A stretch of DNA of 14,223 nt from an uncultured Collinsella sp. (lineage in GTDB: Bacteria > Actinomycetota > Coriobacteriia > Coriobacteriales > Coriobacteriaceae). The first letter of the stretch is position 1, and each line of letters opens with the position of its first letter. The DNA lies in NCBI GenBank assembly GCA_959020035.1, contig CAUEQX010000036.1, positions 1-14,223 on the forward strand. The letters run 5' to 3'. The translations under genes and the position numbers were made by a program. Under the pieces are notes generated by a model. It saw only the letters and a program-made list of their open reading frames with translations. It searched no databases and had not been told where the DNA came from. Shown here piece after piece: positions 1 through 5,784 of the stretch.

Positions 1-1
1 G

Positions 2-259
2 ATGCGCATGCATCCGCAGCTAAAGAGTGAGTTTAAGGCGGCAGTCGCAGAGCTTGCAGCTCACGGCTCGCTTCCCGCGGAATATGGCGCCCATGAGCTT
101 TCAAACCCGGGCGGAAACTACAACGGCCACATCGATTTCCACCTATCCGATGGCTTGGTCGACGTGGTCGTTCTCTACTTACCGCATAAGACTAATCCTG
201 TGATCCGGCTGGTCAGAATGGGCTCGCATGAGGAGCTGTTCCAGGGCCCGCAGGGCTGA
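2..259 (+). CDS. YafQ-like RelE-superfamily toxin (mRNA interferase), 5' end cut by window edge
   Basis: The 85 readable residues match the C-terminal three quarters of the YafQ branch of RelE/ParE toxins, which cut mRNA on the ribosome and are neutralised by an antitoxin usually encoded just upstream. Visible landmarks are LPAEYGAHEL (His31, the place of the YafQ catalytic His in 'DHPL'), a second His47 at the start of the next strand, and the hallmark ending RMGSHEELF (His76, Phe80), equivalent to GTHAALF in E. coli YafQ. Family members are about 90-95 residues, with an N-terminal strand and helix before the part seen here. The ATG at base 2 is therefore probably internal and the true start lies left of the window, as would an antitoxin gene. 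The acidic residue after His47 is shifted by one place relative to YafQ Asp67. The gene converges on the primase-helicase gene, with a hairpin repeat between them. Family assignment is fairly sure; activity is inferred. Confidence 0.72.
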   Translation: MRMHPQLKSEFKAAVAELAAHGSLPAEYGAHELSNPGGNYNGHIDFHLSDGLVDVVVLYLPHKTNPVIRLVRMGSHEELFQGPQG

Positions 260-270
260 TTGCCGATTTC

Positions 271-339
271 TAAGTTGCGGTGGAATAGGGATTGGTTGAC
301 GGCTAATAAGTCAAAAACAGTCCCTATTTCACCGCAACT
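271..339 (+). repeat. Hairpin repeat, copy 1
   Basis: A 19-bp inverted repeat: left arm 273-291 (AGTTGCGGTGGAATAGGGA), right arm 321-339 (TCCCTATTTCACCGCAACT). The only non-Watson-Crick position is a G-T pair, which becomes a G.U wobble in + strand RNA. The 29-nt centre holds a smaller stem, TTGAC/GTCAA (296-300/311-315). It is nearly identical to copy 2 (five differences over about 68 bp) and shares its outer arms with copy 3. No T-tract follows on either strand, so it is not a classical terminator. The right arm overlaps the 3' end of the primase-helicase gene and supplies its stop codon. Confidence 0.9.
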
Positions 340-3335
340 GCTGGGGGTACCCTGTTCGTCGCCGCGGCCTCCGGTTCCACTTTTCGCTGAATTTCGCTCA
401 AAAGCTCGGCTGCGACTTCGCTGCTTTTGAAACGAATGCTGCAGTCTTCTTTCTTTGGGAAAGCCAGCAACGGAATAGCTCCGTACCAGACAGTTTCCTC
501 GTCAATCACTGATGCGCACAGGCGTCCTTCGGCTTTGATGAGATAGTTGACGTTCATCTCGGCAAAAATCGCTTTCACGTCATCGCGTGGAGTTGAAGCA
601 ATAGAAATCTCAAGGGCAATTCCACGGGTAGCGGCATCCGCGAGTGCAGCGGCGAGCTTTTCAAGGCATGCGGCGGACGCGTAGGGTGCGGCAATAAAAA
701 TGCTTTTCGATGCGTTCTCGATGTCATTCACTAAAGCCTCCACGGCTCTTGCCGACCTAACGAGGATGTTTCGATCGTCCTGTCTGTTGTCGTTTGCCGC
801 AAAGACTTCATACCCCAGCTTGGCGTAGGTCTTGAGCCTCTTTTGGTACATGCGCGCGAACATGGGTATCGACAGGTCAACATAGTCGAATATCTCAACC
901 CGCTGTTTGCCCTCGTGGCTTCTGTGTAGCCTACCTGCCTGCTGCGTTATGCTGCCGTCCCAAGATATTGGAGTGGCAATGAGCAAAGTGTCAAGGTAAG
1001 ACAGGTCGAAGCCCTCGCCCAGAAGACTTTCAGTTGCGACGATGATTCGATGATCATGCTCAAAGCTGGGAAGACTCTTCAGTATTGCTTTTCTTTCTTT
1101 GGCGTCGATTTCTCCGGTTAAGAGTATGGGTTCGTGTCCACGGCTTTGAAGTAGCCTGCATAGCTCTTCGGCATGCTTTTTTCTTTTAGATAGCACAAGC
1201 GGATGCCGGCCGTTTGATGCGGCCTCGAGGGCGTCCTCGATAATTGCTTCGTTTCTCGCGGCGTGTACACACAGGAGATCGAGAATTTGGTTAAAGGATG
1301 CTCCTGGTCCGTAGGTGGGTAATCGAATTCCGGTGAAACGCGGTCTAACAATGCGCTGAATCCCCTGTTGGATTGCTTGCGTTTTTGGATCGACGACATA
1401 GCGAACCGGGCCGCAGAGCATCGAGAGTGCCCGCGTGAGTCCGTCCGAACGCTCGGGCGTTGCGGAAAGGCCATATACATATTTGGCAGGAGCGGACTTG
1501 AGGACAAGCTCAAGCTGTGGCGCGGCCGCATGGTGGCATTCGTCACAGATGATGAGACTGTAATCGCGAACGAACTCCTTGGCTAATGACTCGCCGGTTT
1601 GGGGATCCTTGCCGGATAGCGACTGGAATGAAGCAATGTCGATGAGACGGCTTATGGCGGTCTTGCCTCCTCCGATTTGCCCAATGAGCGGAGGCTGTCT
1701 TTTGCTGATTCGTCCCTTTGGGGTTCGGACGGGCTCTCTGTTGTCCGTGATGTCGAGAAATCGTTCGAGTTGGGATTTCCATTGGGCAATGAGCGCAGTT
1801 TTAGGAACGATGACGAGCGTTGGAAGACCAATGGCAGCAATAAGATAAGCTCCGATGACGGTTTTGCCGAACCCCGTCGGTGCGGACATGATCCCGTCTT
1901 CATAGCTGAGCATCTGTTCAGCGACAATTTGCTGTTCAGGGCGAAGAGTCCCTTTAAATGCCATCGCAATTGGATGGCTCGACTTGCGTTTGTCTGAATA
2001 GTGGGCAGAAACGCCGGCTTCTTGAAGCAGCCGCTCAAGTTGAACCTTGCAGCCTCTGGGAATCGCGACGTAGCCATCTCTAAGTTCGCTGAGGTCTATG
2101 AACCGCGGTTTGCCGAATACCGATTGATGCATAGATTGTGCGCGGAAGAATTCTGGGTTGGCAAATGTTGCAAGCCTGCGGACTTCCATTTGAGCTGCGG
2201 GACTCAGAGATTTTTCGGGGATATAGAGCATATCGGTCTGCGTGACGGACAGCGATGACGGGAAGTCCCGCGGTGTGAGCGGAAGCCGCTTTCGCAGTCT
2301 CTGGGAATGTGGCACACCGGTGTTTGCCGCCGCAACAGCTGCTATTCCATGTGACCTATTTTCGATGCTCTCGATCAGATTTTGCACCGTCACGCGCGGG
2401 ATTAACTGGATTTGCGAAAGGTAAAGCCATTGATCGGGAAAGGGCTCAAATTGCTCGTCAACAAATACGCTGTTCCCTTTTCGCTGCGCTTTTCCTTGAA
2501 AAGGCAGCGCTATGAGATTTCCAAAGCCGCCCTCAGGAATGGTGGACTGCGCGGGCAGCATTCGGTCAAATGCTTTGAAGGTGATTGTCTTGTTCAGTAT
2601 CGCCGCTTCGGTGATAAGGCTGCTTCCAAAATCTCGTGCGGTCTTTGCGCTGACGAGCTCTAGGAAGAAAAACCAGACATGTGCGCCGTCGCCCGATCTC
2701 GATCGCTCAACTGCGACATCGATTCCGTGGCTTTTTGCGACATGTCGAATGGCTTTCGTCGCTTCTTTCCAATCGGCTCCGTCAAAATCGATGACCAGGA
2801 CTTTCGTGTTACTGTCTTTATCGAGCACATATTGGCCTATAACGTCTCGAAGCCTATCGTCATTGCCTCTGAAATGGGCGATGATCGCGGCATCGCTCAA
2901 CTCGGGGAAGACGCGGCTGCTGCATTCCGTGCATTTGACTCTCTGGTGGCTTGCTTTGGGGCAAATGCCTGACTTCCACTCATTTGCGCAGGCGGGCGTA
3001 TAGCCAATTCCTCCGTCTTTTCTGCGGTACCCATGAGCGTAGACATCTTTGCGACCAGTAAAGAGATTGCGGAAGAGCTCGAGTTTGTCGCGCGCTGGGC
3101 TTGCGCTGGTGACGATATCTTCGATCTGCGCCCGTCTATCGAAAGAATCGCCAGCTTTCTCCCATTCTTCCAGCGTTGTATAACGGATGTCTGGACCGCT
3201 GCTGCAGATAACGATTTGCTTGCGCGGATCCGAAGCGTGGACGACCGTTTTATTGAATTTGAATAGGGCGCTCCCGAAAAGGGCGTATTGATGCGTGCCG
3301 TTGCTCATTTGAAAGCCATTCTTATCAGCGTTCAT
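324..3335 (-). CDS. TOTE-type archaeo-eukaryotic primase / SF2 helicase fusion with degenerate PLD-like tail
   Basis: 1003 residues. Residues about 80-310 match the primase domain annotated in 'TOTE conflict system' proteins. They include a cysteine cluster (Cys116, Cys125, Cys135, Cys138) that probably binds zinc, the catalytic pair Asp183/Asp185 in VIDFDG, His219 in GAHVW, Asp257 in AFDRM, and GFGNLIALPFQ followed by GNSVFVDE. Residues about 460-845 are an SF2 helicase: Walker A APTGFGKT (485-492), motif Ia LVIVPKTAL, motif II DECHH (598-602), motif III SATP (624-627), motif VI QQAGRLHRSH (798-807). Residues about 855-985 resemble a PLD-like domain (SIFIAAPYAS; ETVWYGAIPLL) but lack an intact HxKxxxxD. 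The family is thought to act in conflict with invading DNA; priming plus unwinding is the inferred activity. Neither the first ATG (3335) nor the in-frame Met10 has a clear ribosome site, so the start is uncertain. Composition is less GC-rich than the housekeeping genes, which suggests transfer. The last codons (Val-Ala-Val-Lys-stop) lie in the hairpin repeat. Confidence 0.85.
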   Translation of the reverse strand: MNADKNGFQMSNGTHQYALFGSALFKFNKTVVHASDPRKQIVICSSGPDIRYTTLEEWEKAGDSFDRRAQIEDIVTSASPARDKLELFRNLFTGRKDVYAHGYRRKDGGIGYTPACANEWKSGICPKASHQRVKCTECSSRVFPELSDAAIIAHFRGNDDRLRDVIGQYVLDKDSNTKVLVIDFDGADWKEATKAIRHVAKSHGIDVAVERSRSGDGAHVWFFFLELVSAKTARDFGSSLITEAAILNKTITFKAFDRMLPAQSTIPEGGFGNLIALPFQGKAQRKGNSVFVDEQFEPFPDQWLYLSQIQLIPRVTVQNLIESIENRSHGIAAVAAANTGVPHSQRLRKRLPLTPRDFPSSLSVTQTDMLYIPEKSLSPAAQMEVRRLATFANPEFFRAQSMHQSVFGKPRFIDLSELRDGYVAIPRGCKVQLERLLQEAGVSAHYSDKRKSSHPIAMAFKGTLRPEQQIVAEQMLSYEDGIMSAPTGFGKTVIGAYLIAAIGLPTLVIVPKTALIAQWKSQLERFLDITDNREPVRTPKGRISKRQPPLIGQIGGGKTAISRLIDIASFQSLSGKDPQTGESLAKEFVRDYSLIICDECHHAAAPQLELVLKSAPAKYVYGLSATPERSDGLTRALSMLCGPVRYVVDPKTQAIQQGIQRIVRPRFTGIRLPTYGPGASFNQILDLLCVHAARNEAIIEDALEAASNGRHPLVLSKRKKHAEELCRLLQSRGHEPILLTGEIDAKERKAILKSLPSFEHDHRIIVATESLLGEGFDLSYLDTLLIATPISWDGSITQQAGRLHRSHEGKQRVEIFDYVDLSIPMFARMYQKRLKTYAKLGYEVFAANDNRQDDRNILVRSARAVEALVNDIENASKSIFIAAPYASAACLEKLAAALADAATRGIALEISIASTPRDDVKAIFAEMNVNYLIKAEGRLCASVIDEETVWYGAIPLLAFPKKEDCSIRFKSSEVAAELLSEIQRKVEPEAAATNRVPPAVAVK

Positions 3336-3522
3336 TGGGATGAGGGTACGTCATTTCAGCTTTATGAGATACGCGACTTCGATTTTGGTTCGGTAATAGT
3401 GGGGTACCGATCCGTGAGTGGCAATCAGCCGGTGCCAAAACGTGCGGCGGCTGTTGTTAAAGGTTTTTGACGGCTATGGGGCGGGTTGGCGGCGTGGGGA
3501 GGGGTTTTCGAATGACCCCGTG

Positions 3523-3539
3523 GTCAAATAACGTCAAAT
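3523..3539. promoter_or_regulatory. Direct repeat GTCAAAT, 10-bp period (possible operator)
   Basis: Two exact GTCAAAT units start at 3523 and 3533, so they lie on the same face of the helix. On the minus strand they read ATTTGAC, about 190 bp upstream of the primase-helicase start. A repressor or activator site is one reading, but no regulator is known and the units are short. Confidence 0.25.
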
Positions 3540-3747
3540 GTGAGTACCGCTGTTAATGTAGTCTCATAACATTTGGCAAGAATAGAATACCAATTCGACA
3601 TTATTCTATATATCTAACCCACCAAACACGGCATTTTGAGCCTTGGCAAGGCGTGAAATTAATCGAAACGATCGATTCCGGCGAGATTTTGCTGCTACTA
3701 ATTTGGTGGCAGTACTCATATTTGCCATTTTTGTCCAGTGGGTACCG

Positions 3748-3882
3748 CGAGGGGGTCTGTTCGACTGGCCCAACGGCCCGGTGATGAGCGCCGGTATGAT
3801 CAGCCCGCTCGATCCGGATCTGGTACACATTACCGACGACCTCAACGAGGCCGTTGACATTGCCCTGAGCGGGCTGATGTAG
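3748..3882 (+). pseudogene. C-terminal remnant of a LOG-family (COG1611, TIGR00730-type) Rossmann-fold gene
   Basis: The + frame ending at the TAG at 3880-3882 reads GLFDWPNG, then GMISPLDPDLVHITDDLNEA. From family knowledge this resembles the last 40 or so residues of LOG/'lysine decarboxylase'-like phosphoribohydrolases, which end in a pattern like 'LDW...G(L/M)ISPxDxDLxH(I/V)xDDxxE(A/V)V'. The N-terminal Rossmann part, with the GGxGTxxE motif, is absent. Upstream of about 3748 the same frame turns into unrelated, AT-richer sequence (LIFAIFVQW) with no homology I can see. Codon use in the remnant is GC-rich like the host genes, while the sequence to its left is not. The likely story is an intact LOG gene truncated by acquisition of the primase-helicase segment. 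Identification rests on a short match, so the exact family is moderately sure. Confidence 0.5.
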
Positions 3883-3894
3883 GGTAGCAAAAAT

Positions 3895-3954
3895 GGAACG
3901 GGGCTAAAAAGACCGGTGCGTAACGTTACATGTCAGTCTTTTTAGCCCCGTCCC
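3895..3954 (-). terminator. Long hairpin terminator, best oriented for the DegV gene
   Basis: A 19-bp inverted repeat, 3895-3913 and 3936-3954, with 15 perfect inner pairs (CGGGGCTAAAAAGAC/GTCTTTTTAGCCCCG). Its single imperfect position is a G.U wobble when read as minus-strand RNA but an A-C mismatch on the plus strand. On the minus strand the stem is followed by ATTTTTG (3894-3888), a plausible U-tract. It therefore best serves leftward transcripts from the DegV gene, which first pass through repeat copy 2. The loop contains a perfect 10-bp palindrome, GTAACGTTAC (3920-3929). It also lies 12 bp after the stop of the LOG remnant and may act in both directions. Confidence 0.65.
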
Positions 3955-3968
3955 AAATGAACTGCTTC

Positions 3969-4036
3969 TAAGTTGCGGTGGAATAGGGATTGATTGACAG
4001 CTAATAAGCCAAAAACGGTCCCTATTTCACCGCAAA
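3969..4036 (+). repeat. Hairpin repeat, copy 2
   Basis: Left arm 3971-3989 is identical to the left arm of copy 1. The right arm starts at 4019 and pairs through 4035; after that AA-A replaces AA-C and the stem stops at 17 bp. The same G.U position as in copies 1 and 3 is kept. The centre (3990-4018) differs from copy 1 at four positions. It ends 15 bp before the DegV stop codon, on the opposite strand. Neither side has a T-tract. Confidence 0.9.
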
Positions 4037-4050
4037 TGATGTGGGCGTCC

Positions 4051-4911
4051 CTAGCGAGTTGGCTGGTAGCGGGGGCAGTAGCTGATGGCGATGGCGTCGA
4101 CGCCTACATGGGTGGCGATGGTGCAGCCGATGGGGCCGGTGCCGGCGTCTACGTAGTCCTGGCCTGCGAGTGCCTCGTCGACAAGCTCCTGCTCCTCGGC
4201 GGCACCGGTCGTGAGCACGCGCACGCTGGAGCCCGGATGCTCGGCCAAAAACGCGAGGCAGTCTGCCATGGTGTTGGCGACGATGCGCTTGGCGCCGCGG
4301 CCCTTCTTGATGGCCTTGATCTCGCCCGACTGCCACTCCGGCGAAACGGCCAGGCGAATATTGAGCATCTGCGTGAGCTGGCCGGCGAGCTTGGGCGCGC
4401 GGCCGTTCTTAACGAGGTTCTCGAGCGTGCGGGGAATCAGCAGCAGGTGCGCGTCGGGCAGCGTCGCGCGGATCTGTGCCTCGGTCTCGTCCAGGCTGCG
4501 GCCGTCCTCGCGCATGGCGAGCGCGTACTCCACCAGCAGGCCCTCGGCACCCGAGCCGGTGCGCGAATCGATGCAGCGCACGTCGAGCTCGTGGGTCTCG
4601 GCGACCAGGCATGCGTTGGAATAGCAGGCGGACCATTCGCTGCACAGCGAGATAAAGATCGCGCTGTCGTGGCCGTCAGCACGCACGCGGTCAAAGAGTG
4701 CCTTGAACTCGCCGGCACTCGGCTGCGAGGTGTGCGGCAGCTGCTCGGAGCCGGCCATGCGGGCGACGTACTCCTGGGCGGTGATCTGTACCTGGTCGAG
4801 CAGGTCCTCGCCCTCGATAATCACATGCAGTGGAATGACGTAAATGCCAAGCTCTTGAGCACGGGCGGGGGAGATGTCCGACGTGGAGTCGGTTATGATG
4901 GCAAAAGACAT
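4051..4911 (-). CDS. DegV family protein (fatty-acid-binding, FakB-like)
   Basis: 286 residues, the usual length for DegV/FakB proteins, which hold a fatty acid for phosphorylation by the FakA kinase. Recognisable parts are the N-terminal IITDSTSDIS, VIPLHV, the fatty-acid motif TSQPS (61-65), FISLCSEWSACYSNA (87-101, in place of the usual S-S-x-LSGTYxSA), DSRTGSGAEGLLV (115-127), the central RTLENLVKNGR (161-171) and GCTIATHVG (262-270). The start is set at the ATG at 4911 because AAAGGTG lies about 7 bases upstream. The longer frame starting at 4968 would put an Arg-rich tail in front of the first beta strand. The gene is divergent from the HAD gene and ends next to hairpin repeat copy 2 and the terminator at 3895-3954. 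A FakA kinase gene is not in the window. The changed LSGTY segment may alter ligand choice; this is inference. Confidence 0.9.
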   Translation of the reverse strand: MSFAIITDSTSDISPARAQELGIYVIPLHVIIEGEDLLDQVQITAQEYVARMAGSEQLPHTSQPSAGEFKALFDRVRADGHDSAIFISLCSEWSACYSNACLVAETHELDVRCIDSRTGSGAEGLLVEYALAMREDGRSLDETEAQIRATLPDAHLLLIPRTLENLVKNGRAPKLAGQLTQMLNIRLAVSPEWQSGEIKAIKKGRGAKRIVANTMADCLAFLAEHPGSSVRVLTTGAAEEQELVDEALAGQDYVDAGTGPIGCTIATHVGVDAIAISYCPRYQPTR

Positions 4912-4967
4912 AATTGCACCTTTCATTGGGGCGCTTGCGCGCCGCCTTCTGAGAGCAAAGTGCGACA

Positions 4968-4973
4968 AGTATA
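4968..4973 (-). promoter_or_regulatory. Possible -10 box (TATACT) for the DegV gene
   Basis: On the minus strand TATACT lies 57 bp upstream of the ATG at 4911. A short inverted repeat, GTGGA/TCCAC (4974-4978/4984-4988 on +), abuts it where the spacer would be. No good -35 hexamer is found at 16-19 bp, so this is only a candidate. Confidence 0.3.
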
Positions 4974-4997
4974 GTGGAGTCGTTCCACATTTCTAGG

Positions 4998-5026
4998 TTC
5001 AATTGTTGAATAGTCAACAGTTTGAA
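4998..5026. promoter_or_regulatory. Palindromic site in the DegV/HAD divergent spacer
   Basis: A nested dyad: outer arms TTCAA (4998-5002) and TTGAA (5022-5026), inner arms TGTTGA (5004-5009) and TCAACA (5014-5019) around ATAG. It sits 42 bp before the HAD start and about 90 bp before the DegV start. This is a typical place for a repressor operator controlling either or both genes. A cruciform or RNA hairpin role is less likely because the arms are AT-rich. Confidence 0.4.
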
Positions 5027-5067
5027 GTGTCGGTGTGGAAATCATCAACTGGGGAAGAGGAATGCCG

Positions 5068-5730
5068 ATGGAGGCGTTGGAGATATACAGGCGGCCGGTT
5101 GTGCTGTTCGATTTTGACGGCACGGTGGCCGATACGGGCCGGGCGGTGATGAGCTCGACGCGCAAGACGTTGGCCGCGCGCGGGTTTTCGGAGGCGCAGA
5201 TGGGTGACCTGCGCCGCATGATCGGGCCGCCCCTGTGGAAGAGCTTTCACGACTTTTATGGCTTCTCCCGCGAGGAGTCGCTTGTGGTGGCTGACGAGTA
5301 CCGTGCCTTTTTTGATGAGCTGGGACCGGAAGAGTATCCCGTGTTCGATGGAATCCCCGAGCTGCTCGATGGCCTTGTCGCGCAGGGGCATCGCTTGGTC
5401 GTGGCGACGTCACGCATGGAGGCAAAGTGCATTGACATGGTGGGCGAGCTGGGGCTTTCGCAGTTTGAGGCGGTGGTTGGCATGAATCCGCCGCAGGGAC
5501 GCGAGACCAAGGCCGATTCGGTTCGCGATGCCCTGGCGGCCCTGGGTGCGACCGCGGACGAGGCCGTGATGATCGGCGATCGCTTCAACGATGTGGAGGG
5601 CGCACACACAATGGGCGTACCGTGCATTGGCATCTATTCGGGCGCGGCGGCGCCGGGCGAGCACGAGGCGGCGGGTGCCGATGCAGTGGTGCACTCGGCG
5701 GCCGAGCTTGCTAAACTTTTCGCTATATAG
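5068..5730 (+). CDS. HAD superfamily hydrolase, phosphoglycolate phosphatase-like (subfamily IA)
   Basis: 220 residues, typical for Gph/PgmB-like HAD phosphatases. All four motifs are present: motif I FDFDGTVADTG with nucleophile Asp15 and Asp17; motif II VVATSRME with Thr114/Ser115; motif III Lys148 in RETKADSV; motif IV MIGDRFNDVEG with Asp171 and Asp175. The alpha-helical cap is inserted after motif I (about residues 24-95). The start at 5068 is chosen for the GGGGAAGAGG stretch 7 bases upstream. An ATG six bases earlier sits too close to it, and a GTG at 5035 lacks a ribosome site. The dipeptidase gene starts 54 bp downstream with no terminator between them, so the two are probably co-transcribed. 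The substrate cannot be told from sequence. Confidence 0.9.
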   Translation: MEALEIYRRPVVLFDFDGTVADTGRAVMSSTRKTLAARGFSEAQMGDLRRMIGPPLWKSFHDFYGFSREESLVVADEYRAFFDELGPEEYPVFDGIPELLDGLVAQGHRLVVATSRMEAKCIDMVGELGLSQFEAVVGMNPPQGRETKADSVRDALAALGATADEAVMIGDRFNDVEGAHTMGVPCIGIYSGAAAPGEHEAAGADAVVHSAAELAKLFAI

Positions 5731-5784
5731 GTATTTGATGTGAGGGGCGGGCACGCTCGCCGCTCATTGGTAAGGAGGTCGTCC

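Larger units (their letters stand above)
3336..4050. other. 715-bp stretch without an intact gene, upstream of the primase-helicase
   Basis: From left to right: about 400 bp of mixed composition that must hold the promoter and leader of the leftward primase-helicase gene, a remnant of a LOG-family gene, a 60-bp hairpin, and hairpin repeat copy 2. Within the first part, GTCAAAT occurs twice with a 10-bp period (3523-3529, 3533-3539), next to an inverted GGGGT/ACCCC (3501-3505/3515-3519) around TTCGAA. An AT-rich tract (about 3585-3615) contains ATAGAAT and ATTCTAT in inverted orientation. I could not find a convincing -35/-10 pair on the minus strand. The short open frames here lack recognisable domains, apart from the LOG remnant. 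Confidence 0.6.

Noticed and set aside
271..339. Copy 1 of the hairpin repeat as a bidirectional terminator for the two convergent genes
   Set aside because: There is no T-tract on either side, and its right arm lies within the coding end of the primase-helicase gene. A terminator role is not supported by sequence alone.
3288..3470. 60-codon plus-strand frame ending in KRAAAVVKGF
   Set aside because: It overlaps the 5' end of the primase-helicase gene, has no ribosome site and matches no family that I know. It could be the tail of a vanished gene, but the evidence is too thin.
3606..3890. 94-codon minus-strand frame in the gene-poor stretch
   Set aside because: It runs antisense through the LOG remnant. 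There is no domain, no clear ribosome site, and the composition changes sharply in the middle.
3994..4974. 326-codon open frame on the plus strand opposite the DegV gene
   Set aside because: It begins inside hairpin repeat copy 2 and is antisense to a well-supported DegV gene. Its Gly/Ala/Leu-rich composition shows no domain.
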